Assembly (NCBI GenBank): GCA_963829965.1
Contig: CAWHLK010000032.1
Coordinates: forward strand, 225,782-289,781
Direction of reading: 5' to 3'
DNA length: 64,000 nucleotides
Source: DASXZH01 sp963829965
Lineage (GTDB): Bacteria; Armatimonadota; Fimbriimonadia; Fimbriimonadales; Fimbriimonadaceae
Shown here: positions 39,842-47,953 of the stretch, one piece after another
How positions within the stretch are numbered: position 1 is the stretch's first letter
How the letters are laid out: each line of letters starts with the position of its first letter
The notes under the pieces: generated by a model
What the model was told of the DNA's origin: nothing
Databases searched by the model: none
What the model saw: only the letters and a program-made list of their open reading frames with translations
Program-made: the position numbers and the translations under genes

Positions 39842-41944
39842 CTAATCATTGGGATGGACGATTAAATAGTCTAGGAAGTATTCCCATTGTCGGCCTTGAG
39901 CGATAGCCGAGTGCCCTTGATCGGGTCCCACCATCATATCAAAACTCTTGCCCTCTCGTTGAAGCGCCTGAACCAACTGCATCATGTTGGAAGGATGGAC
40001 GTTGTCGTCCGCGGTGCCGTAATAGAGCATCAGCCACCCTTTCAAGCTTGAGACGTAGCGAGCAGCGGTAGCCGCACCGTAGCCGTTGAAGTTGTCGTCC
40101 GCTGAGGGTAAGCCCATGTAGCGTTCGGTATAGATGGAGTCATAGTTACGCCAATCTGTAACCGGCGAGCCGGAGACCGCGACTTTGAACGCTTCCGGGT
40201 GGCGCAGAAGGCACATGAGCGAGGCGTAGCCGCCATAGGATGTGCCGTAGATTCCGACCCGGGAACCATCGACGTAGGGTCGTGTAGCGAGGTATTTCAC
40301 GCCGGCTGCCTGGTCGTCGATTTCAGCAATTCCGAGGTTCTTGTAGATGGCGTCCACGAAAGCTTTGCCTCGCCCGGAGGTTCCCCGTCCATCGAACCAG
40401 GCCGTGATGAATCCGAACTCCGTGATCGGACTCGGGAGCATGAAGTGCTCCGAGCCGCTCCCCGATTCCGGACCGCCATAAACGTCCACCAGCACCGGAT
40501 ACTTCTTGGATGGATCGAAATTGGAGGGGAATTGGATGTAGCCGTAAAGATCGGTCTGGCCGTCGGCAGCTTTGAACTTGATCCGCTCGGCCTTCTTCAG
40601 ACCCAGCTTCTCAAATCCCGAAATATCGGCAGTGGCGAGCGTGTCGACGGTTCTGCCGCTCTCGTCTACCAGTTGGGTTTTGGGTGGATCGGCCAGAGTC
40701 TGCTCGATGTCCGTAAAATGGCGAAAATCAGGAGCAAGGCTCACAGAATGGTTGAACGCGGGATCGGTCAGCCTCTTTTGATTGGAGCCGTCCAGACTCA
40801 CGCTATGAAGTTGGATCTTATAGGGGTTGTCCCCATCGCGGGCGAGGAAAAACACGATCCCGCGCCTCTCGTCGATCGCATCGATTCGGTCGACTTCGAA
40901 GGAGTCGAAGTTCGTGACCGGCTTGAGAGGGCTGCCGGAAATGTCTCCAAGGTAAATGTTCCTGTATCCGTTCCGTTCAGATAGCCAGAGGAATTGCCTG
41001 GGCTGGCTCTTTTTGGGGGCGAGCCAGTGGATCTCCGGATGGTTGTCGTTCCAAGTTCTCGACCAGTTCTCGTCTACTACAACTCGGCAGCCGCCGGTAC
41101 TTGGATTCGCCGCAACCAGTTGCAAGTGGTTTTGATGGCGGTTCGTCCGGTTGAATAGCAGTTCGTCGCCATCCGGAGACCAGCGCACGTCGTAAACATA
41201 CTCGCCCATCGTTGGATCCTGAAAATGGGTGTCGATCTGCGTGGTTTGTTTCGAAGCCACATCGTAAACGGAAAGCGTCACATCCGGGTTATGCACTCCC
41301 GCCTTTGGATAAGCCTCGATTTCCAGCTTGTCCTGTAGCTGAGTATAGGAAAGCGGAACGTAATAATCAGGGACCTTGCTTTCGTCGAACCCGTAATAGG
41401 CGAGTTTCTTGCTGTCCGGGGACCACCACATGGCTTCGTGGACTTCCAACTCTTCCCCGTAAACCCAACTCCCCTGGCCGAACTTCGTCCGGCTGGTTGT
41501 GTTGCCGATCGTGGTCACGTCAATCGCGGTGCCGCCTGCCGTGGGTTCGAGATGAATGTTGTAGTTCTTGAAAAACGCACGCCAAGCTCCGTCCGGAGAA
41601 TAGGTCTCTGAAAACCGTCTTCCGCGCCCCGGCGCCATTCGGTTGGCCTGTCGCTCCTCGCCGGGCGTCCGCTTTACCGGCTGTTCCTCCGCCGGTTTGG
41701 CTTCGGAAGTCGACTTCTTTGCAACGTCGTACTGAAGGGATTTGCCGTCCTTCTCGAACTGAAAGCTCTTGCCGTCTGCCGCCCAGACGACGGACACCGA
41801 GCCACCCTTGACGGATCCGTAGATCTGCGGCAGCATGCTTTCATACCTGTCATAACCGGGCATTGAGGGCAAGCGGCTTTGCGATAAGGCGGTGCTGGCG
41901 CAAAGAGCGGCCACAACGGTGATTGCGAGTTTCCTGTTGTTCAT
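39842..41944 (-). CDS. S9B dipeptidyl-peptidase IV-like serine peptidase
   Basis: The 700-residue enzyme begins with a signal peptide (LAITVVAALCASTALSQ). An eight-bladed DPP IV propeller follows, then an alpha/beta-hydrolase domain with catalytic Ser in GIYGTSYGGYASLMC, Asp in YYGTADDNVHPSN and His in GPDQGHSAIAQG. It should release X-Pro or X-Ala dipeptides from peptide N-termini in the periplasm. ATG 41944 is chosen because it follows the MscS stop by two bases and directly precedes the signal peptide. It is the last gene of the serC-DUF554-mscS operon. Confidence 0.92.
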   Translation of the reverse strand: MNNRKLAITVVAALCASTALSQSRLPSMPGYDRYESMLPQIYGSVKGGSVSVVWAADGKSFQFEKDGKSLQYDVAKKSTSEAKPAEEQPVKRTPGEERQANRMAPGRGRRFSETYSPDGAWRAFFKNYNIHLEPTAGGTAIDVTTIGNTTSRTKFGQGSWVYGEELEVHEAMWWSPDSKKLAYYGFDESKVPDYYVPLSYTQLQDKLEIEAYPKAGVHNPDVTLSVYDVASKQTTQIDTHFQDPTMGEYVYDVRWSPDGDELLFNRTNRHQNHLQLVAANPSTGGCRVVVDENWSRTWNDNHPEIHWLAPKKSQPRQFLWLSERNGYRNIYLGDISGSPLKPVTNFDSFEVDRIDAIDERRGIVFFLARDGDNPYKIQLHSVSLDGSNQKRLTDPAFNHSVSLAPDFRHFTDIEQTLADPPKTQLVDESGRTVDTLATADISGFEKLGLKKAERIKFKAADGQTDLYGYIQFPSNFDPSKKYPVLVDVYGGPESGSGSEHFMLPSPITEFGFITAWFDGRGTSGRGKAFVDAIYKNLGIAEIDDQAAGVKYLATRPYVDGSRVGIYGTSYGGYASLMCLLRHPEAFKVAVSGSPVTDWRNYDSIYTERYMGLPSADDNFNGYGAATAARYVSSLKGWLMLYYGTADDNVHPSNMMQLVQALQREGKSFDMMVGPDQGHSAIAQGRQWEYFLDYLIVHPND

Positions 41945-41946
41945 TG

Positions 41947-43710
41947 TTAGTTGGTTTGGGGTTTGGAACTTTGGGCGGCAGGGTCGGGAGGGTTCTGGCT
42001 GGGTGGCGGATTCCATTGAACGATTCCTAGCATCACTTTCGCGTCCTTAGCAGCCTTGAGCAGCGCCTCCATGGTCCGGGTCCGCAGTTCCAGTTCCTCC
42101 GCATACGAATCGGTCATAAAGAATAGCTGAACATTGAGGCCGATTGCGTTTTCATCTGCCGAACTGATCTCAATATAGGCGTCTTCCTGTCGCACCTGGT
42201 CGATCTTCTTGATCTCCTTCCTTGCCCTCTCGCAGAAAGCAGTCACGCGTGAAAGCTCATTTGCATAGCTCACCGGCAAACTGACTACGAACCGCCGCGC
42301 CCTCCGCGCGCCGAAGTTTTCAACCGCGGCTTTGATTAGATTGCTGTTGGGCTGGGTGATCAGTGTGTCCTGAGGCGTCCTGATGCGAGTGCTGCGAAGG
42401 TTGATCTCCTCGACCGTTCCCTCCGCCCCCGTCATCTTGATGTAGTCGCCAATCCCGAAAGGCATGTCGAAGATGATGGTGAGCGACCCGAAGATGTTCT
42501 CCACACTGTCTTTTCCCGCAAGAGCGAGAACCAGGCCGCCGATCCCGAGCCCGGTCACTAGCCCTGTGACGTTTACGCTCATGCTTCCCGCAAACGCCAG
42601 CAGGGCGAAGAGGACGAAGACAAAGCGCACGAACTTCTTGGCAATCGGGATGAGAATCGCGTCCGCTCTCTTTACAACTGTGGATGCGCGCGCGCTCACC
42701 GAATCCATCACCAGGTCGAAGAGTGCATCGGCAACCCAAGCGATCGCGCCGCACATGAACGCTTTGAGGAGGAAAACAAGCACCACAAAAGCGCCACCCT
42801 CCAGGCCAAGATAATCGTAAGTGGCCCACCAAAGCCCACCTCCCGCTATTAACCCCAGAGATTTTCTTAGGGACCACATGGTGAAATCCGTAAGATGGTT
42901 GGCAAGGTGCTTGAAAACCGTTTTCAGCAGGAGCCGAATCACAGCGCGAACGATCCATGCGAGCAGCACCGAAGCCCCGAACATGAGCGCGAGCCCGATC
43001 CACTGCCATAGCTCGAACCACAGGAACGAATGGAGAAGGAAGCTGGGCATGATCTCCCGAATGTAAAAACCGTTGCTTGGGGTGATGTCCGGAAAAGGCC
43101 CCAAACCGTTATCCTGCGGCTCGTTTTCAACCGCGCGATACAGATGGGGCAGTTCGGTGATCGTTTTGGAATCGAAGCGCCAGTAACCGTCCGAGCCCTT
43201 CGATAGCCCGACCGCACCTGCCTCTTTACCGTTCTTGAGATTCACTGGGATCGAAACCGGCGGGCTGTTGGGATTGGTGGAGATCTTGTCGACGTGGAGA
43301 TCGTGGATGCGCGCGAGGACCGATGCGAGAACGCCGGCGTAGCGCTCCCCTCGGGTGTCTCTGACCGGGAAAGGAATGTCGGAAAGGTCCAGGGATTTGG
43401 CTGCCTCGTCCAGGTTCTTGGCTGTCATGTCCTGGATGAAGCTTTGCACCGTGGCCTGAGGATTGTCCCAAGCCTGAGGCGGCGGCGTTGCCGTTGCCGT
43501 CCCGGTCAGGGTCTGGGCTTGAACGGACATGGCGAGTGCGAGCAGCAGAGCAAAGAAGGGTGCGCGAAGCCCTGTGTGCAGCGATCCTTCGCCGCTTTTA
43601 GGGCGCCGGTTGTTCAGCAAGATCAAGATCCCGCACGGAGAAAAAGGTTGCTCCCTCGGAGCGCGGAATCTCTCTGCGAGGCCCCTCACGCGACCCTCCG
43701 TCTTGGCCAC
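41947..43710 (-). CDS. MscS-family mechanosensitive channel with periplasmic N-domain
   Basis: The product has a long N-terminal part with a likely signal helix (APFFALLLALAMSVQAQ) and a soluble domain of about 150 residues. Several membrane helices follow, then the MscS pore and beta domain: GLVTGLGIGGLVLALAGKDS, IFGSLTIIFDMPFGIGDYIK and LRSTRIRTPQDTLITQPNSN. MscS channels open under membrane tension to release solutes during hypo-osmotic shock. The first in-frame GTG is at 43710 and overlaps DUF554; later starts are possible. It is translationally coupled to both neighbours. Confidence 0.88.
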   Translation of the reverse strand: MAKTEGRVRGLAERFRAPREQPFSPCGILILLNNRRPKSGEGSLHTGLRAPFFALLLALAMSVQAQTLTGTATATPPPQAWDNPQATVQSFIQDMTAKNLDEAAKSLDLSDIPFPVRDTRGERYAGVLASVLARIHDLHVDKISTNPNSPPVSIPVNLKNGKEAGAVGLSKGSDGYWRFDSKTITELPHLYRAVENEPQDNGLGPFPDITPSNGFYIREIMPSFLLHSFLWFELWQWIGLALMFGASVLLAWIVRAVIRLLLKTVFKHLANHLTDFTMWSLRKSLGLIAGGGLWWATYDYLGLEGGAFVVLVFLLKAFMCGAIAWVADALFDLVMDSVSARASTVVKRADAILIPIAKKFVRFVFVLFALLAFAGSMSVNVTGLVTGLGIGGLVLALAGKDSVENIFGSLTIIFDMPFGIGDYIKMTGAEGTVEEINLRSTRIRTPQDTLITQPNSNLIKAAVENFGARRARRFVVSLPVSYANELSRVTAFCERARKEIKKIDQVRQEDAYIEISSADENAIGLNVQLFFMTDSYAEELELRTRTMEALLKAAKDAKVMLGIVQWNPPPSQNPPDPAAQSSKPQTN

Positions 43711-44411
43711 TTCCGCATCAATACCACCGCGAGCGGTGCAATCACCAACGCCGGCAAATAGCTCGCCACCGGCAAATCCTTGATTTTTAGAACCCCAAGC
43801 CCTATGCCGATCAACATCACCCCGCCGGCGCCGGTGATTTCGCTAAGCATCTCTTCGTCTTTCACCAGTGGCTGAAGTGGCCGCGCGAGGAGGGTCAGAG
43901 CAGATTGTAAAACGAGCACCACTCCGGCGGTGACCAAAACGCCCGGGCCGAGCGTGGCGGCAAAGAAAAACGCGCACACGCCGTCCATTGTGGACTTAAT
44001 CGCGAGCAATTCGATATTCCCTTCCAAGCCTTCGCGAAGACACCCAAGCAAGGTCATCGGCCCAACGCAAAAGAGGATCGTCGTGCTGACCACCGCTTCC
44101 ACAAAGTGACCCGAATGCTCGCCTCCAAAAAAGTGCTTCGCCCAGTTGGCAAAATGGTCGAGGCCACTCTGAATGCCCAGGGCGAGCCCGATGATGCCGC
44201 CGAAAGCGATCGCGCCCGCGATGATGAGAATGTGTTTGGCCTGGAGGAACATTTTGACCCCCAAACACATGGTCACGAGAGCCAGGCCGCCAAGCGCCAA
44301 ATCCTGATATGGCATCGGGATTCTTTGGCCGACCAAATAGCCGGCGAACCCGCCGACGAGGATGGTCGCAGTGTTGAGAAACGTGCCGAGGGGGAGGTGG
44401 GTTTTCGTCAC
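43686..44411 (-). CDS. DUF554 family membrane protein
   Basis: This 241-residue protein has seven hydrophobic segments and the DUF554 pattern. The start is LGTFLNTATILVGGFAGYLV. The central part has VVSTTILFCVGPMTLLGCLR, EGLEGNIELLAIKSTMDGVC and FFAATLGPGVLVTAG, and near the end ITGAGGVMLIGIGLGVLKIK. The family is widespread (YdfK/YqgA-like) and of unknown transport function. It follows serC by 15 bases and overlaps mscS by 25 bases, so it is an internal member of this operon. The start is GTG. Confidence 0.88.
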   Translation of the reverse strand: MTKTHLPLGTFLNTATILVGGFAGYLVGQRIPMPYQDLALGGLALVTMCLGVKMFLQAKHILIIAGAIAFGGIIGLALGIQSGLDHFANWAKHFFGGEHSGHFVEAVVSTTILFCVGPMTLLGCLREGLEGNIELLAIKSTMDGVCAFFFAATLGPGVLVTAGVVLVLQSALTLLARPLQPLVKDEEMLSEITGAGGVMLIGIGLGVLKIKDLPVASYLPALVIAPLAVVLMRKWPRRRVA

Positions 44412-44426
44412 CTCGACCCGCGACCC

Positions 44427-45521
44427 TTATCCATTCCTGCCCGCGAAATCCTTCATGAATGAAGCCAGGACCTCGCATCCTTCCATAGGGAATGCGTTGT
44501 AGATGCTGGCGCGGCAGCCTCCCACCGAGCGGTGCCCCTTGAGCCCGTCCAGCTTTTCGCCTTTGGCTTCCTTCACAAACTTGTCCGTAAGCTCGTCGCT
44601 CGGCAGCGTAAACGTGACGTTCATAAGGGAACGCGCGCCTGGCGCCGCATGGCCCTTGTAAAAACCGTTGGAGGCCTCGATGGCATCATAAACCAGCTTG
44701 GTTCTCTCTCGGGCTCTCTTGTTCATTTCCGTAACGCCGCCCTCGGCGAGCACCCATTTGTAAACGAGTCCGCACATGTAGATGCCCCAGCAGGGCGGGG
44801 TGTTGTACATGGAGTCGTTTTCTGAGATCAGTTTGTAGTCCAGCATCGGATGCTGGTTCGCAGGGACTTTGGCGAGAAGCTCGTCGCTGATGATAACCAC
44901 CGTGACGCCCGCCGGGCCCATGTTCTTTTGTGCGCCAGCGTAAATAAGGCTGTATTTGCTGACGTCCACCTTGCGGGACAAAATATCGCTGGACATGTCG
45001 CAGACCACTGGCGCTTTCAGTGAAGGGTCGCCGGGAAATTCCACGCCGTGGATGGTTTCATTGCTCGTGAAGTGAATGTATGCGGAGTCGTCGCTGTAAC
45101 TCAGGTTTTCCAGCTTCGGAACATCGTTGTAGTTATTCGCTTTGTTGTCGAATGCAACATTGACCTTGCCGACAAGCTTGCCCGCCTCAAGGGACTTTTT
45201 GCCCCATGCGCCGGTGACCACATAATCCGCGGTCTGACCCTCTTTGAGGAAGTTCATCGGCACCATGGTGTTCTGCAGCGAGGCGCCGCCCTGTAGGAAG
45301 AGAACTTTGTAGTTTTCGGGAACGTCGAGCAGAGCTCGCAGAATCTTTTCCGTCTCGGCGAGGATGCCCTCGAACGGCTTGCTGCGATGGCTCATTTCCA
45401 TCACGCTCATGCCCGTGTCGTTCCAATTCACCAAACCGTCCCGTGCTTCCTCAAGTACGGAAACTGGCAAAGTGCAAGGCCCGGCGGAGAAGTTAAAAAC
45501 GCGGCAATATGGCTGACTCAT
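44427..45521 (-). CDS. serC: phosphoserine aminotransferase
   Basis: SerC converts 3-phosphohydroxypyruvate and glutamate to O-phosphoserine in serine biosynthesis and a matching step of PLP biosynthesis. Hallmarks are RVFNFSAGPCTLPVSVLEEA at the N-terminus, SVMEMSHRSKPFEGIL, FLQGGASLQNTMVPMN, the PLP lysine in YAGAQKNMGPAGVTVV and the C-terminal GLKGHRSVGGCRASIYNAFP. The 364-residue length is normal. It is cytoplasmic and heads an operon with DUF554, mscS and an S9 peptidase, a grouping without an obvious metabolic link. Confidence 0.95.
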   Translation of the reverse strand: MSQPYCRVFNFSAGPCTLPVSVLEEARDGLVNWNDTGMSVMEMSHRSKPFEGILAETEKILRALLDVPENYKVLFLQGGASLQNTMVPMNFLKEGQTADYVVTGAWGKKSLEAGKLVGKVNVAFDNKANNYNDVPKLENLSYSDDSAYIHFTSNETIHGVEFPGDPSLKAPVVCDMSSDILSRKVDVSKYSLIYAGAQKNMGPAGVTVVIISDELLAKVPANQHPMLDYKLISENDSMYNTPPCWGIYMCGLVYKWVLAEGGVTEMNKRARERTKLVYDAIEASNGFYKGHAAPGARSLMNVTFTLPSDELTDKFVKEAKGEKLDGLKGHRSVGGCRASIYNAFPMEGCEVLASFMKDFAGRNG

Positions 45522-45555
45522 CGCTTCTGAGGTTACCGTATGCAGACTGCGGGAA

Positions 45556-45863
45556 TCACCTCAGACCAACTGGGGCGTCCGTGGGTCGGCGACTACGGCC
45601 GAGACGGGGACGGTGGCTGTTTCCGCCGGTGACCTTGAATCCGTGGTTGATTGGCTCTACAAACATGAAGAGGTGGCCCGATGCCACGTCCACATAGGAT
45701 GCCACACACGTGTGGAGGTGGTTTCCAATCTTGAAGGTGCTTGTCTCCATGGACAATCTCACTTCCAGGTCCCCGTGGGTGAATAAACCGGCCTCTCAAA
45801 CACCGACGATTGGGTGTTTTGCCGGCTTACGCTGAAGAACTCTACTTTGATTGTCTCTGCCAT
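45556..45863 (-). CDS. small hypothetical protein with ribosome site, frameshifted
   Basis: AGGAAG lies eight bases before an ATG at 45863-45861. The frame reads MAETIKVEFFSVSRQNTQSS up to YSPTG and then stops early. Adding one G to the run at 45771-45774 continues it as DLEVRLSMETSTFKIGNHLH and ASGHLFMFVEPINHGFKV to 45556, about 103 residues. Most of it is beta-rich and soluble, with a basic Arg-rich tail. No family is recognised. It is the only gene in the 555-base gap before the CBS-DUF1385 gene; the rest of that gap (45864-46076) shows nothing clear. Confidence 0.5.
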
Positions 45864-46076
45864 TTCGTTCACTTCCTGAGGCGCCCAGGTCTTGGCTGCC
45901 AAACGTAGGCCCGACGTCTATGTTCATCATGACAGTAACTTTGATCCAGCGTGGTTAGGTGTTGACTTATGGCTATTTAAGCCGGCAATCCCGCCACTCT
46001 GCTTTCGCCGGCCCAGCCCGGATAGGCATTCCGGTTGAAACTCCCACCCCAAAATCACGTATCCTCTGCTAGCGCT

Positions 46077-47180
46077 ATGCTTCCCGATGCCCTCAATCAG
46101 CCGGTTGTCACCCTGATGCGCCCGGCCATTTCCCTTAATGCCGAAAGCTCTCTGGAGCGGGCGGCAACCATGCTGCGGGATAGCCAGATGCGGCTGATTC
46201 CGGTTCATCGGGGCAGTGAGTTTTTGGGGGTTGTGACAGAGCGAACCTTGGCCGATGCTCTTGCAAGAGGTTGCAGCCCGCACGATGCGGTGACAGAGGC
46301 CGTCACCAACGATTTCGGGCGGTTGGACAAGTACGAAACCGGCGCGGCGGCATTACGGCATTTTTCCAACGGCGGGTTCGAAACCCTCCTCGTTACCGAT
46401 TCGAACCAAGCAGTTCTTGGCTTCCTGACTGCAAGCGATCTGTATCCCAAACCGCCGCGGGTGGTAAAGCCCCCGATGGTGGGTGGGATGGCCACTCCCT
46501 TCGGCGTGTACCTCACTAACGGCGCCTTCGGCGCAGGGGTGCCCTGGTGGGCCCTTGCTTCCACTGGCGCGGTAATGTTTTGCCTGGTGGCGATTGGCGG
46601 CTTCCTTCAGGATCCCCTCACTCATCTCATTCGACACTTGGGTGTCCGTGGAGATGCGGATGTCTACGCGAACGTGCTGCCGCTCATCACACTATTTGTG
46701 GGCATGAGGCTGCTGCCCCTGGCCGGCATCCACGCCGCCGAGCACAAAGTTGTACACGCCATCGAGCAGGGAGAACCCCTGGTGCCTGAAGTGGTTGATC
46801 GAATGAGCCGTGTTCACCCGCGTTGCGGAACGAACATTTGGGCCGGTTCGATGATCTTCTTCGGCTGCCTCAGTTTGCCGATCGATATCTACTACAAGGG
46901 CATGCTCGCGATCATCGCGACCCTCATCTTTTGGCGTCCCTTGGGCTACGCCACCCAGTGGCTGTTCACCACAAGACCCCCCAATCGTAAACAGCTTGAA
47001 ATGGGGATCAAATCGGGCAAAGAGCTGCTTGAGAAGTACCGGCTTGCCCGCAACCCACCGCCAACCGTTCTCCAGCGCATCTGGGCCAGCGGCATCGCTT
47101 ACGTGATGGGAGGCTTTGGCGTCTGCTACGGCATCGCCTATGGCATCGCATGGCTGTTCCATTATCAGTTGCCGTTCTAG
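46077..47180 (+). CDS. CBS-pair protein fused to a DUF1385 (YqhQ-like) membrane domain
   Basis: Residues 1-125 contain two CBS motifs (LMRPAISLNAESSLERAATM with MRLIPVHRGSEFLGVVTERT, then FETLLVTDSNQAVLGFLTAS), which usually bind adenine nucleotides. The remainder is DUF1385: MVGGMATPFGVYLTNGAFGA, several membrane helices, AGIHAAEHKVVHAIEQGEPL and VHPRCGTNIWAGSM with conserved His and Cys. DUF1385 function is unknown; the His-Cys pattern suggests metal binding. The fusion implies that nucleotide level gates the membrane domain. ATG 46077 was chosen over earlier in-frame codons because the CBS domain begins there. Confidence 0.85.
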   Translation: MLPDALNQPVVTLMRPAISLNAESSLERAATMLRDSQMRLIPVHRGSEFLGVVTERTLADALARGCSPHDAVTEAVTNDFGRLDKYETGAAALRHFSNGGFETLLVTDSNQAVLGFLTASDLYPKPPRVVKPPMVGGMATPFGVYLTNGAFGAGVPWWALASTGAVMFCLVAIGGFLQDPLTHLIRHLGVRGDADVYANVLPLITLFVGMRLLPLAGIHAAEHKVVHAIEQGEPLVPEVVDRMSRVHPRCGTNIWAGSMIFFGCLSLPIDIYYKGMLAIIATLIFWRPLGYATQWLFTTRPPNRKQLEMGIKSGKELLEKYRLARNPPPTVLQRIWASGIAYVMGGFGVCYGIAYGIAWLFHYQLPF

Positions 47181-47225
47181 AGGCTCGTGCTCGAAAGCGA
47201 ATCGTAGCCGCTGAATGAAGGAGCG

Positions 47226-47242
47226 GACTCGTCAAACGAGTC
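47226..47242 (+). terminator. short hairpin after the CBS-DUF1385 gene
   Basis: GACTCGT, loop CAA, ACGAGTC form a perfect 7-bp stem 45 bases after the stop codon. No T-run follows, so its efficiency as a terminator is uncertain. Confidence 0.35.
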
Positions 47243-47329
47243 GGACCAGTCCGAGAACTGAACCGCCCCCACCCTAACCTCAAAGAACCCCAAACCAATA
47301 ACTCAACCCAACCCCAATACCCGACAATC

Positions 47330-47531
47330 CACGTCCAGCACAACCCAATACACCCCCTAAAACCTAAAACCCAACACCTAAAACCCGAAACCTAAAACCC
47401 AAAACCCAAAACCCGCCACTCGTCACTCGTCACTCGTCACACGTCACCCAAAACCCAACACCCAAAACCCAAAACCCAAAACCCACCACCCAACACCCAA
47501 CACCCACCACCCAACACCCAACACCCAACAG
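47330..47531. repeat. telomere-like degenerate 7-nt repeats (CCCAAAA / CCCAACA / CACTCGT)
   Basis: About 200 bases consist of imperfect heptamers: CCTAAAA, CCCAAAA, CCCAACA and CCCACCA variants, with a block of CACTCGT units (47417-47448) inside. Outside that block the plus strand has almost no G. The minus strand therefore reads as many GGGT-type runs separated by four bases or fewer, an ideal G-quadruplex pattern. The tract ends four bases before the -10 element of secG. No coding sequence is present in 47243-47546. Confidence 0.9.
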
Positions 47532-47534
47532 CGG

Positions 47535-47540
47535 TATACT
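47535..47540 (+). promoter_or_regulatory. TATACT -10 element, six bases before GTG 47547
   Basis: TATACT, then TTTCCG, then the GTG of secG. The usual -35 position falls inside the C-rich heptamer repeats. Confidence 0.5.
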
Positions 47541-47546
47541 TTTCCG

Positions 47547-47795
47547 GTGCAGCTTTTCATAAACATCCTGCATGGCATCGCCCTCGTGGTTGCCATTGCT
47601 TTTGCCCTACTGATCTTGCTTACGGGTAAAGGCGACGCCATGGGCGGAAGCACCGGGATCCGCACAACCTTTAAGGGTAAAGCCGGATTTGACGACTTTA
47701 TCTCCAAAACCACGCTTTATCTGGGCATTAGTTTCATGGCCCTCGCCCTCATCTTGGACATTCTGAACACGAAGTTCAGACCTATTGGCTCCTAA
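47547..47795 (+). CDS. secG: protein translocase subunit SecG
   Basis: The 82-residue product has the two-helix SecG layout: helix one NILHGIALVVAIAFALLILL, the conserved polar loop GKGDAMGGSTGIRTTFKGKA, GFDDFISKTTLY, and helix two LGISFMALALILDIL. SecG joins SecY and SecE in the inner-membrane translocon and helps the SecA-driven cycle. The GTG start is fixed by the TATACT hexamer and by the beginning of the first helix. The unusual repeat tract immediately upstream could influence its expression. The lpd gene follows on the same strand. Confidence 0.9.
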   Translation: MQLFINILHGIALVVAIAFALLILLTGKGDAMGGSTGIRTTFKGKAGFDDFISKTTLYLGISFMALALILDILNTKFRPIGS

Positions 47796-47953
47796 GATTT
47801 CGGCGACGGCTGATGCCCATGAGATCACGAATTCGGCCGCACCAAAGGGTTGCCCCGCCGCCTGCGGGGCCTTCGGTGGCCGAACCGGCCGGTATTCAAT
47901 CTTTGATTGAGCAGATTTCTACGCCTACGCAACCTGAGGAGAATGAACAGTTA

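Noticed and set aside
47417..47448. CACTCGT repeats considered as a CRISPR array
   Set aside because: The units are only seven bases long with no unique spacers, and no cas gene is nearby.
47330..47531. Heptamer tract considered as a true telomere or eukaryotic contamination
   Set aside because: It is internal, flanked on both sides by bacterial genes on continuous sequence, and degenerate.
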